Positions 1 through 6,275 of a stretch of 9,215 bases of DNA are shown piece by piece. The notes under the pieces are model-generated. The model searched no databases and had not been told where the DNA came from. It saw nothing but the letters and a program-made list of their open reading frames with translations. The DNA is from an uncultured Bacteroidota bacterium (GTDB taxonomy: Bacteria > Bacteroidota > Bacteroidia > UKL13-3), in NCBI GenBank assembly GCA_903907885.1, contig CAIVPY010000037.1, forward strand, positions 1 through 9,215, in the 5' to 3' direction. The position numbers and the translations under genes are program-made. Numbering within the stretch: position 1 is the stretch's first letter; each line of letters opens with the position of its first letter.

Positions 1-1007
1 CACGAAATAATGGCAGTAAGACCTTCACGGAAGTCGTCGCCGGCAATGTCGAATTTTATTTTATCGAGCATGCCTGATTTTTCGGCATACGATTTTAAAG
101 TACGAGTTAAAGCTCTACGAAAACCTGCAACGTGTGTTCCCCCCTCAATGGTATTGATGTTATTTACATAAGAGTGTAAATTTTCGGCATAGCCTGTATT
201 ATAGGTCATTGCTATTTCTACTGGAACACCATTTTTTTCGCCTTCCACATAAATGGGTTCTGGAATCATTTTTTCGCGAGTTCCATCAAGATAATTAACA
301 AATTCTTTTAAGCCCCCTTCGCTATGAAAGGTTTCTTCTTTGCCAATATTTCCTTCTTCATCTAAGCGGGCGTCTTTAAGTGTAATATGAATTCCTCTGT
401 TTAAAAAAGAAAGTTCTCGCATACGTGAAGCAAGTGTATCATATTTGAAATCATCTGTTGTGAAAATAGTGGTATCTGGTTCAAAATAAATGGTAGTACC
501 ACTTTTATCGCTTTCGCCAACTTCTTTCACATCGTACAATGGCTTACCACAACTGTATTCTTGTTGCCATTCTTTCCCATCACGATAAACGGTAGCTCTT
601 AAAAGTATTGAAAGCGCATTCACACAACTCACACCCACACCGTGCAAACCTCCTGAAACTTTGTAAGTGTCTTTGTCAAATTTGCCACCTGCATGCAATA
701 CGGTCATCACAACTTCTAAGGCAGATCTGCCTTCTTTTTCGTGAATGCCTGTTGGGATACCACGTCCATCATCTACAACCGTAATAGAATTTCCTGGGTT
801 TATTGTTACATTGATATTTTTACAATAACCAGCTAAAGCCTCATCAATTGAATTATCAACTACCTCGTACACTAAATGGTGAAGTCCTCTTGCACCAATA
901 TCGCCAATATACATGGCGGGTCTTTTTCTAACTGCTTCCAAGCCTTCTAACACCTGAATGTTATTGGCGTCATAATTTTGTCTATTTTCTGTTGCGTCTA
1001 TGCTCAT
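1..1007 (-). CDS. gyrB: DNA gyrase subunit B, N-terminal half (partial, cut by window edge)
   Basis: ATPase subunit of DNA gyrase, which with GyrA introduces negative supercoils using ATP. The first 335 codons are visible; the usual protein is about 650 residues, so the rest of the transducer domain and the TOPRIM domain lie beyond position 1. GHKL ATPase motifs are all present: YEVVDN with catalytic-base Glu48 and Mg-binding Asn52, DDGRGIP at 79-85, and KVSGGLHGVG at 116-125. Arg142 aligns with E. coli Arg136, the aminocoumarin-contact residue. The S5-like transducer domain starts near residue 230, and the visible part ends in REGLTAIIS. The start is ATG at 1007-1005; there is no Shine-Dalgarno sequence, as is usual in Bacteroidota. 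The opening IQVLEGLEAVRKRPAMYIG and LHHLVYEVVDN favour GyrB over ParE. It is divergent from the dihydroorotase-like operon. Confidence 0.97.
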   Translation of the reverse strand, partial: MSIDATENRQNYDANNIQVLEGLEAVRKRPAMYIGDIGARGLHHLVYEVVDNSIDEALAGYCKNINVTINPGNSITVVDDGRGIPTGIHEKEGRSALEVVMTVLHAGGKFDKDTYKVSGGLHGVGVSCVNALSILLRATVYRDGKEWQQEYSCGKPLYDVKEVGESDKSGTTIYFEPDTTIFTTDDFKYDTLASRMRELSFLNRGIHITLKDARLDEEGNIGKEETFHSEGGLKEFVNYLDGTREKMIPEPIYVEGEKNGVPVEIAMTYNTGYAENLHSYVNNINTIEGGTHVAGFRRALTRTLKSYAEKSGMLDKIKFDIAGDDFREGLTAIIS

Positions 1008-1029
1008 TTTAATGATAATAAAAATAAAG

Positions 1030-1060
1030 GGTAAAAATAGGCTTATAGCCTTGTTTTACC
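1030..1060 (-). promoter_or_regulatory. Imperfect inverted repeat / hairpin in the gyrB leader
   Basis: Two 13-nt arms (1030-1042 and 1048-1060) surround a 5-nt loop. On the plus strand GGTAAAA pairs with TTTTACC (7 bp) and AGGC pairs with GCCT (4 bp), separated by a 2x2 mismatch. It ends 22 nt upstream of the gyrB start codon. It could be an operator for a dimeric regulator, or an mRNA leader hairpin affecting gyrB translation or stability. The repeat is seen directly; the function is inference. Confidence 0.45.
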
Positions 1061-1064
1061 TAAT

Positions 1065-1101
1065 TGTTAAGCATATATTTCTTATATGTTTTTCCACAAC
1101 T
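1065..1101 (-). promoter_or_regulatory. Weak candidate gyrB promoter
   Basis: On the minus strand a TTG (about 1097-1099) is followed after 19 nt by TATATG. This matches the TTG/TAnnTTTG spacing of Bacteroidota primary-sigma promoters but only the first half of the -7 consensus. It lies just upstream of the gyrB leader hairpin, so transcription would include that hairpin. No exact TAnnTTTG occurs on this strand between 1008 and 1374, so this is only the best available guess. Confidence 0.2.
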
Positions 1102-1208
1102 TTTTCGAACTTTTTTAAATGCCTATGTTTTTGGTTCTTATATTAACTTGTTTTAATGCATAATAGGTGAGTGTAGCGTATTTGTATGCACTTCAGCAAA
1201 GAATTGAG

Positions 1209-1226
1209 GATATTTAATAAAATATC
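1209..1226. repeat. Short perfect inverted repeat
   Basis: GATATTT and AAATATC form a perfect 7-bp stem around the 4-nt loop AATA. It consists almost entirely of A-T pairs, so a stable RNA hairpin is unlikely. It may be a protein-binding site, or chance in AT-rich DNA. Confidence 0.25.
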
Positions 1227-1323
1227 ATTTATAACAATTTGGGTAAGAAGTTTCAATCCTATTTTAGTCCATTCATCAGCAAAAAAAATAATTATCAAAT
1301 TTTAAAAACTGTTTGCCAAGTAT

Positions 1324-1331
1324 TACATTTG
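1324..1331 (+). promoter_or_regulatory. -7 element (TAnnTTTG) for the dihydroorotase-like operon
   Basis: TACATTTG is an exact match to the -7 consensus TAnnTTTG of the Bacteroidota primary sigma factor. The -33 position carries only a partial TTTT match (1300-1303, 20-nt spacer) in place of TTTG. Transcription would begin near 1337, giving a 5' leader of about 45 nt before the ATG at 1381. Confidence 0.5.
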
Positions 1332-1380
1332 CCATTCAAGTAAGGTAGTTGAAAATTCAATTATTCCTGCTCACTTGAAC

Positions 1381-2661
1381 ATGAAAATACTCATCTTAAA
1401 CACAGTTGTTTGTTGCCCATCGTCAGCCTATCACGGCAAAACCTGCGATATTTTAGTAAACGACAAACTTATCGAAGACATTCAAAGCTCAACAAAAAAA
1501 GCATTTTCAGCCAGTAAAGGCATTAAAGTGTTTGATGCCAATGGTGCATTTGTAAGCACCGGTTGGTTTGATATGCGCAGCAATCTTTGCGATCCTGGTT
1601 TTGAATACAAAGAAGATATAGAAAGTGCAGCCAAAGCAGCTGCAGCAGGTGGATTTACGGCTGTTGCGGCCTTGCCATCAACATTACCAGTTATTCAAAG
1701 CAAAGCTGAGGTTGAGTATGTGATAAATAAATCGGCTAATCTACCTGTAAGTATTATTCCTTACGGTTGTATAAGTCAAAATAGGGAAGGTAAAGAAATG
1801 GCCGAGCTATACGATATGTTCAAAGCTGGTGCGCCTGCCTTTACTGATGCCAATAAACCAATTTCTCAGGCTAGCTTAATGCTAAGGGCTTTGCAGTATG
1901 CCAAAATATTTAATGGCTTAATCATTAGTCATGCTGAAGATACCAGCTTGAGTGCTGGTACATTTATGCATGAGGGTTATACAAGTACCAATTTAGGTTT
2001 GAAAGGCAGTCCCAATATGTCGGAAGAGTTGATGGTGACACGTGATATTGAATTGGCTAAATATGCTGAATCACGCATCCATTTTGCTCATATCAGTAGC
2101 AAAGGTAGTATTGATATTATTCGCAGGGCAAAAAAACAAGGTGTTCAAGTTACTTGTGAGGTATCGGTTGCACATTTATGTTTTACTGACGAAAACCTAA
2201 AAGACTACGATAGCAATTATAAAATTAATCCTCCATTGAGAGGTAAAGAAGATAGAAAAGCCCTTTGGGAAGGTTTGATTGATGGTACGATAGATTGCAT
2301 TGTTAGCGACCATCACCCTGAGGATAAAGAGCACAAAGTGGTTGAGTTTGAATATGCCAATAAGGGCATGATTAATTTGCAAACTACCTATTCTCTTATC
2401 AATCAATACAAGCCAAAAACCTTTAGCAACGAGCGATTACAAGAAGTGTTGAGCAGGAATCCTCGTCAGATTTTAGGTTTAGAAACTTTGAAAATTGAAA
2501 AAGGAGCAGAAGCTAACTTTAGTATTTTCAACGATGAGCTAACTTGGTTGTATGATGAAAAAAGCAATTTGTCTCGATCTCAAAACAGTCCTATATTAGG
2601 TACAACTTTAAAAGGAAAAGCCCTTGCAACTGTTTGTACAGGAAATATTCACATACAATAA
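1381..2661 (+). CDS. Dihydroorotase-family protein, probably non-catalytic (PyrC-like)
   Basis: Amidohydrolase-superfamily protein of the class I dihydroorotase type (426 aa, normal length). Active enzymes interconvert carbamoyl-aspartate and dihydroorotate in pyrimidine synthesis. The family is recognisable from CDPGFEYKED (70-79), AAAAGGFTAV (86-95), AFTDA (153-157), ISHAED (182-187), FAHISSKGS (235-243), KINPPLR (281-287) and SDHHPED (309-315). Ligands matching B. anthracis DHOase Asp151, His178, His231 and Asp304 remain as Asp156, His184, His237 and Asp310. The N-terminal HxH is replaced by Arg66-Ser-Asn68, and the substrate-binding Arg two residues later is Cys70. Loss of HxH should abolish the alpha metal site, so a structural or regulatory role, like Pseudomonas PyrC' in the ATCase complex, is more likely than catalysis. 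A TTG six bases upstream (1375) is in frame, but ATG at 1381 is the better start. It is followed after 12 nt by the 222-aa gene. Such degenerate homologues are, from memory, common in Bacteroidota. Confidence 0.9.
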   Translation: MKILILNTVVCCPSSAYHGKTCDILVNDKLIEDIQSSTKKAFSASKGIKVFDANGAFVSTGWFDMRSNLCDPGFEYKEDIESAAKAAAAGGFTAVAALPSTLPVIQSKAEVEYVINKSANLPVSIIPYGCISQNREGKEMAELYDMFKAGAPAFTDANKPISQASLMLRALQYAKIFNGLIISHAEDTSLSAGTFMHEGYTSTNLGLKGSPNMSEELMVTRDIELAKYAESRIHFAHISSKGSIDIIRRAKKQGVQVTCEVSVAHLCFTDENLKDYDSNYKINPPLRGKEDRKALWEGLIDGTIDCIVSDHHPEDKEHKVVEFEYANKGMINLQTTYSLINQYKPKTFSNERLQEVLSRNPRQILGLETLKIEKGAEANFSIFNDELTWLYDEKSNLSRSQNSPILGTTLKGKALATVCTGNIHIQ

Positions 2662-2673
2662 AATAAAAATACC

Positions 2674-3342
2674 ATGTTAAGCACACAAAACGAAAACACA
2701 CCTGTTCAGGATTCAATGCAAGCCTTATTAGAAACCTTTGCTAGATTAAAAGGTGTCAATAACATTATGCCCAAAATGCTTGAGATTTTTAACAACAAGC
2801 ATATTGATTTTTTATCAAGGGTAAAAAGACTGGATGAAATAATGGCTGAAGAGCCCGCTTATGAGCCATTAAGTGAAATAATATTTGACCTATTGATGGT
2901 ACAGTTTTTGGCTGCAGAGCCTCATAAAGATAGTTTTTTTGATAGTCCAGAATGGCAGCATATTGAAGATGAAACCATTAGTAGAGGTACTGAGTTGCTA
3001 AACTTGTTGTTATATATAAGCGATGCCAACGAGGCGGATGCTGAAATTTCAATGGATGATTTTTTGAATGAATTTTTATTGGTTGATACCGATGAGTTTC
3101 AAGACGAATATAAGATTTATGAAGAATTGATTCGTAACACAGAATTGATGGAGGCGGAGTTGAGTTCAGTAAAACAAATACAAGCAGCCATGAAAGAGGA
3201 TGCTGAGTTGAAGGATATTTTCACGCCATTGGTATTGTTTTTCCAAAATCCATACAACGAATTGCCACAACCTGCTGAAAGCAATTTAAGCGCTTATGAA
3301 GCATCTGTATTGAATTGCCTTTGGGGCTACAATAAAGGATAG
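2674..3342 (+). CDS. Conserved-looking acidic helical protein of unknown function
   Basis: 222-aa protein that I cannot assign to a family. It has no signal peptide or membrane segment, so it is probably cytoplasmic. It is strongly acidic (about 44 Asp/Glu against 15 Lys/Arg), and residue patterning suggests it is mostly alpha-helical, for example LLETFARLKGVNNIMPKMLE near residues 18-37 and the Glu-rich stretch near 140-175. Cysteine is almost absent (one, near the C-terminus) and no catalytic motif stands out. It begins 12 nt after the dihydroorotase-like gene with an A-rich leader and no Shine-Dalgarno, so the two are almost certainly one operon ending at the 3503-3540 terminator. The linkage suggests a partner role, but that is inference only. 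Confidence 0.85.
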   Translation: MLSTQNENTPVQDSMQALLETFARLKGVNNIMPKMLEIFNNKHIDFLSRVKRLDEIMAEEPAYEPLSEIIFDLLMVQFLAAEPHKDSFFDSPEWQHIEDETISRGTELLNLLLYISDANEADAEISMDDFLNEFLLVDTDEFQDEYKIYEELIRNTELMEAELSSVKQIQAAMKEDAELKDIFTPLVLFFQNPYNELPQPAESNLSAYEASVLNCLWGYNKG

Positions 3343-3381
3343 GTATTGTTTTTTGATGTGCTGATGTTTATTTCATCATTC

Positions 3382-3398
3382 TAGGTAAATTTTACCTA
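3382..3398. repeat. Perfect 17-nt palindrome
   Basis: TAGGTAAA and TTTACCTA are perfect inverted arms around a single T. It lies 40 nt past the stop of the 222-aa gene. The spacing is too tight for an RNA hairpin but fits a binding site for a dimeric protein. Its right half TTTTACCTA also occurs at 1054-1062 in the gyrB leader repeat. Function unknown. Confidence 0.35.
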
Positions 3399-3425
3399 CA
3401 ATATTAATTTTATTAAACATTATGT

Positions 3426-3447
3426 TTTATACTTATGATGGTATAAA
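3426..3447. repeat. Short inverted repeat in the convergent intergenic region
   Basis: TTTATAC (3426-3432) and GTATAAA (3441-3447) pair over 7 bp around an 8-nt loop. It may be part of a weak 3'-end structure for the upstream operon. Otherwise the stretch 3343-3502 holds nothing beyond this and the 3382-3398 palindrome. Confidence 0.2.
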
Positions 3448-3502
3448 CCAAAGCTAACAGTATAAAAAATAATTTAATTCGGTTTTTAAGAACTTAAGTA
3501 AC

Positions 3503-3540
3503 AAAAAGAGGCTGTTTCATTTCTGAAACAGCCTCTTTTT
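3503..3540. terminator. Bidirectional intrinsic terminator between convergent operons
   Basis: Perfect 17-bp stem: AAAAAGAGGCTGTTTCA (3503-3519), loop TTTC, TGAAACAGCCTCTTTTT (3524-3540). The outer A-T pairs supply a U-tract in both directions. It lies 160 nt after the 222-aa gene and 19 nt after the stop of the leftward 897-aa gene, so it should end both transcripts. Confidence 0.9.
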
Positions 3541-3559
3541 GATTTCAATAGTTGATAAC

Positions 3560-6253
3560 TTATTTACCGCTCACAACAAACTTGATTGATTTGTTTCCAG
3601 AATCATTGGTTAAAGTGATGAAGTAGATGCCATTTTTTAGGTTGGTAACATCAAATTCTTCTTTCATTTGCTTACTGTTTATTTGTTTCGAGAAGATGTC
3701 TCTGCCTAATAAATCAGTTAAAGTTACTTTTAATGGCAATGATTTGTAACCTGATGCTTCAACAAATAATACATTGTTGGCTGGCGAAGGATACACCAAA
3801 ATAGTAGCCGATTTCAAGTCATTTTCGTTAATGCCCGTTCTAAAACCAACAATAACGATACGGGTTTTAGATGCTGTGTTTCCTGATAAGTCGCTTACGG
3901 TGTAGGTTAAAGTGTAAGAACCAATAACCGATGAATCAATAGAGCCAGTTCTAATAATTTTAGAAGAAATATCCTCTTCCACATCATCAATGGCTATTGC
4001 GCCTGCATCTGTATAACTGGTATTAATAACAAGCGTGTCAGGGTTTTTACCTTTTAGCGTTATTACAGGTTTTGTAACATCGCTATTTGCAACAGTAACA
4101 AATCGGTAGGCAGTGTCTGTTAACAATGCTCTGTCAGTAGCTACATATCTAATTTTATAAGTACCTAAAGTATTGTTATCAACTGTTCCACTTGTTGAAA
4201 CTGAAACAAATACCCTGTTGTCAGTAGCTGTTGCGCTTGCATCTGTATATGCTGTTCCTTTAATAACAGTTTTTGGATTGGCACCTGTGATATGCAAGCG
4301 AGGCATAACAGTATCAATATCAAAATCAAAGAAATCACGTGGGTTGATTTTCCAATTGCCACTGCCGTAATATAAAATCCCAGCAGTTCTAAATGTTTTT
4401 TGTCCATTTCTTAAAGCAGCATTTAACTTGCTATTTCTATACAATCCGCCAAGGTCGTTTACCCTAAAACCAATTGCAGCATTTTTATCATTTGATAAAC
4501 TGAATTCTTGAAAATCACTAGTAGGTCCGTCAGGATTATTGTTAATTACATAGTTGGTGTCAAAACCAATCATCTGACCTTCCCAAGCACTAAAATTAAG
4601 TCTAGTTCCAATAGGTCTGGTATCGTTATTCCAGATGATCAAAGTGTCGATGTTGAAAGTGCTAATAGGAGCCGGAACAGGATTGTTGCTACTTATTTTT
4701 GTAGCAGCAATATCGTTTAGGGTTGTCATATTAAAAGATTCCATTACTTTACCACTTGTTATCAAAACTGAGTCACCTTGCTTCCAAGGGGTGGTAACAT
4801 CTGCAATTTTCCTATTGATGATAATAGCAGCATTGGGTCCCACACCTTGTTGAACAGTAGCAATACTAAGTGTGCCTTGCACCATATCTGTGGATGTTAC
4901 AAGAGCTCTAATACTCATGTTTACGATTGCCGAATCTCCATTAAAAATACTTGCATTGTTAATGTATGAACTGTATTGCAATTGTCGGATATTGGTAATA
5001 CCACCATCTCTAACTATAAAGGATTTGGCAGTACCAAAAGTATCTTTATTAGCAATATTATTTACATCATACGCTTTTATATAATAATAAATATGACTTC
5101 CATTTGCAAATGGAGGAATCTTTGCATACCAAGCTGTATCAATACCTACAACAACTCTAGTTAACTCAGTAGAATCAAAAATGGTAGAATCGACAGATCT
5201 TGAACAAAACACCCTTGCCTTCGCAACTACAGAATCATTTTTTTGAACCCTGTAAATAAATTGAATACTATCAGAAGAAGTTGGAGAAACAGGTAGTCTT
5301 GCTCTTGAGCTAATGGTTGGAGGAGTATATACCGAAGGTCCTAAATCATTTGGATACAAAGGAGCAATACCATATCGAACAGCTCCTTGAGATAAATACT
5401 CTTGAATAACACCCCTTATATAAGCAAATGTCTTACCTATAGGAGGAGGAGTAAATCTATTTGCATTTGCACCAAAAACCGAATCTGCTGTTAAATTGTC
5501 ATTTCTATAATATCCAGAAAAATCTCTGATGGCAATAGCATTACCTGTTTTATCAGTAACCGACCAAACCCATCTTGATGCCCCATTTGCTACCCTATCA
5601 TTGGCAATAGTTACATCTTTTATTTCAACATACACACCTTCCCATTTTTCACTAACTGCCTTGTTAGTGTTTGCCAAAGCAGCAGTTCCAGTTGTGATAG
5701 AATCAACAGTTAGTACAACAGGCTTAGGTTTGTTATTGTTAGGGTCAATCACTTCAACACCATTGTTCCACTTGTTTGTGCCTTTTAAAAGATAAAGTTG
5801 AGTATTGTACTGAGCTGAACCCGATAAAAAGGCTGCTCTGATGATACCTGTTACTCTTACTTTGTAGCCAGGTTTTATATTGTCATAAAATGAGTTGTCA
5901 GAGATAAGTGAAGCTAAATTGGTTGCACCCACCACGGCTGGGTCGCATATTACTTCAACACCTCCCCATGCACTACCAATGGTATCTTTTACCAATATGG
6001 TTGATTTGCGACTTATGCTTAATCCATAGTAACGAGGGTCGAATAGTACATAGCCTTCTATTCTTACAGTATCGCCATAGCGAGCATTAACACGAGGACT
6101 CACATAATCGGGTGAGTCGTTAGGAGGAGTTTGCGAAAGTTTCGCAAGTGAAGTTCTCTGAACAGAGTCAAGAGGAATGATTGGATACGGGTTTTGGGCT
6201 TTTAGCATAAAAGCAGCCACCGTAAAACTTAATAGTAATAGAACTTTTTTCAT
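3560..6253 (-). CDS. Secreted T9SS-sorted protein with OB-fold-like, Ig-like and DUF5011-like domains
   Basis: 897-aa exported protein, probably released or surface-anchored through the type IX secretion system. Order: signal peptide 1-19/20 (MKKVLLLLSF...LKAQ); OB-fold-like segments near 58-160 and 203-300, each opening with a GDTVRIEGYV or WEGVYVEIKDV strand and closing with a Gx(V/F)xV-G-type strand; Ig-like segment near 310-415 ending YYYIKAYD; a third OB-fold-like segment near 420-520 (GDSVLITSGKVMESF); DUF5011-like Ig repeats near 648-722 and 727-802, sharing xTxYTDAxAxAxD; and a type A sorting domain near 818-895 (LVYPSPANN, LTDLLGRDIF, NLKNGIYF). The OB-fold segments resemble those beside secreted nucleases and phosphatases, but no catalytic domain is present, so binding or adhesion is more likely than catalysis. 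It starts 22 nt after the 706-aa gene and is probably co-transcribed with it. The domain calls are by eye. Confidence 0.88.
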   Translation of the reverse strand: MKKVLLLLSFTVAAFMLKAQNPYPIIPLDSVQRTSLAKLSQTPPNDSPDYVSPRVNARYGDTVRIEGYVLFDPRYYGLSISRKSTILVKDTIGSAWGGVEVICDPAVVGATNLASLISDNSFYDNIKPGYKVRVTGIIRAAFLSGSAQYNTQLYLLKGTNKWNNGVEVIDPNNNKPKPVVLTVDSITTGTAALANTNKAVSEKWEGVYVEIKDVTIANDRVANGASRWVWSVTDKTGNAIAIRDFSGYYRNDNLTADSVFGANANRFTPPPIGKTFAYIRGVIQEYLSQGAVRYGIAPLYPNDLGPSVYTPPTISSRARLPVSPTSSDSIQFIYRVQKNDSVVAKARVFCSRSVDSTIFDSTELTRVVVGIDTAWYAKIPPFANGSHIYYYIKAYDVNNIANKDTFGTAKSFIVRDGGITNIRQLQYSSYINNASIFNGDSAIVNMSIRALVTSTDMVQGTLSIATVQQGVGPNAAIIINRKIADVTTPWKQGDSVLITSGKVMESFNMTTLNDIAATKISSNNPVPAPISTFNIDTLIIWNNDTRPIGTRLNFSAWEGQMIGFDTNYVINNNPDGPTSDFQEFSLSNDKNAAIGFRVNDLGGLYRNSKLNAALRNGQKTFRTAGILYYGSGNWKINPRDFFDFDIDTVMPRLHITGANPKTVIKGTAYTDASATATDNRVFVSVSTSGTVDNNTLGTYKIRYVATDRALLTDTAYRFVTVANSDVTKPVITLKGKNPDTLVINTSYTDAGAIAIDDVEEDISSKIIRTGSIDSSVIGSYTLTYTVSDLSGNTASKTRIVIVGFRTGINENDLKSATILVYPSPANNVLFVEASGYKSLPLKVTLTDLLGRDIFSKQINSKQMKEEFDVTNLKNGIYFITLTNDSGNKSIKFVVSGK

Positions 6254-6275
6254 ATTTATTTTTGTTGTTGATTGT

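Larger units (their letters stand above)
1008..1380. other. Divergent intergenic region between gyrB and the dihydroorotase-like operon
   Basis: This 373-nt, very AT-rich region holds no convincing gene. It contains the gyrB leader hairpin (1030-1060), one DnaA-box-like nonamer TTTTCCACA (1090-1098), a small perfect hairpin at 1209-1226, a TGCATA/TATGCA inverted pair (1157-1162 and 1185-1190) and a TACATTTG promoter element (1324-1331). The stretch between about 1140 and 1300 shows nothing else I can interpret. Confidence 0.7.

Noticed and set aside
1090..1098. DnaA-box-like nonamer TTTTCCACA upstream of gyrB, suggesting a nearby replication origin
   Set aside because: It is a single site fitting only the relaxed consensus TTWTNCACA. 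There is no cluster of boxes, no unwinding element and no dnaA or dnaN next to it.
1119..1163. 14-codon open frame reading as a short hydrophobic peptide (MPMFLVLILTCFNA)
   Set aside because: It is too short to be a lipoprotein, has no downstream partner in frame and is expected by chance in AT-rich DNA.
1375..1380. TTG at 1375 as the start of the dihydroorotase-like gene
   Set aside because: An ATG lies two codons later, the family's N-terminus begins at the beta strand KILILN, and nothing in the leader favours TTG.
2197..2406. Leftward open frame inside the dihydroorotase-like gene
   Set aside because: It lies wholly antisense to a gene with clear family motifs, and its product resembles nothing.
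3997..4249. Near-identical 19-nt repeats at 3997-4015 and 4231-4249
   Set aside because: They encode the shared YTDAxAxA segment of the two DUF5011-like repeats, so protein-domain duplication explains them.
4173..5795. Several rightward open frames of 60-90 codons opposite the 897-aa gene
   Set aside because: They are low-complexity antisense readings of a well-supported coding sequence with no recognisable domains.
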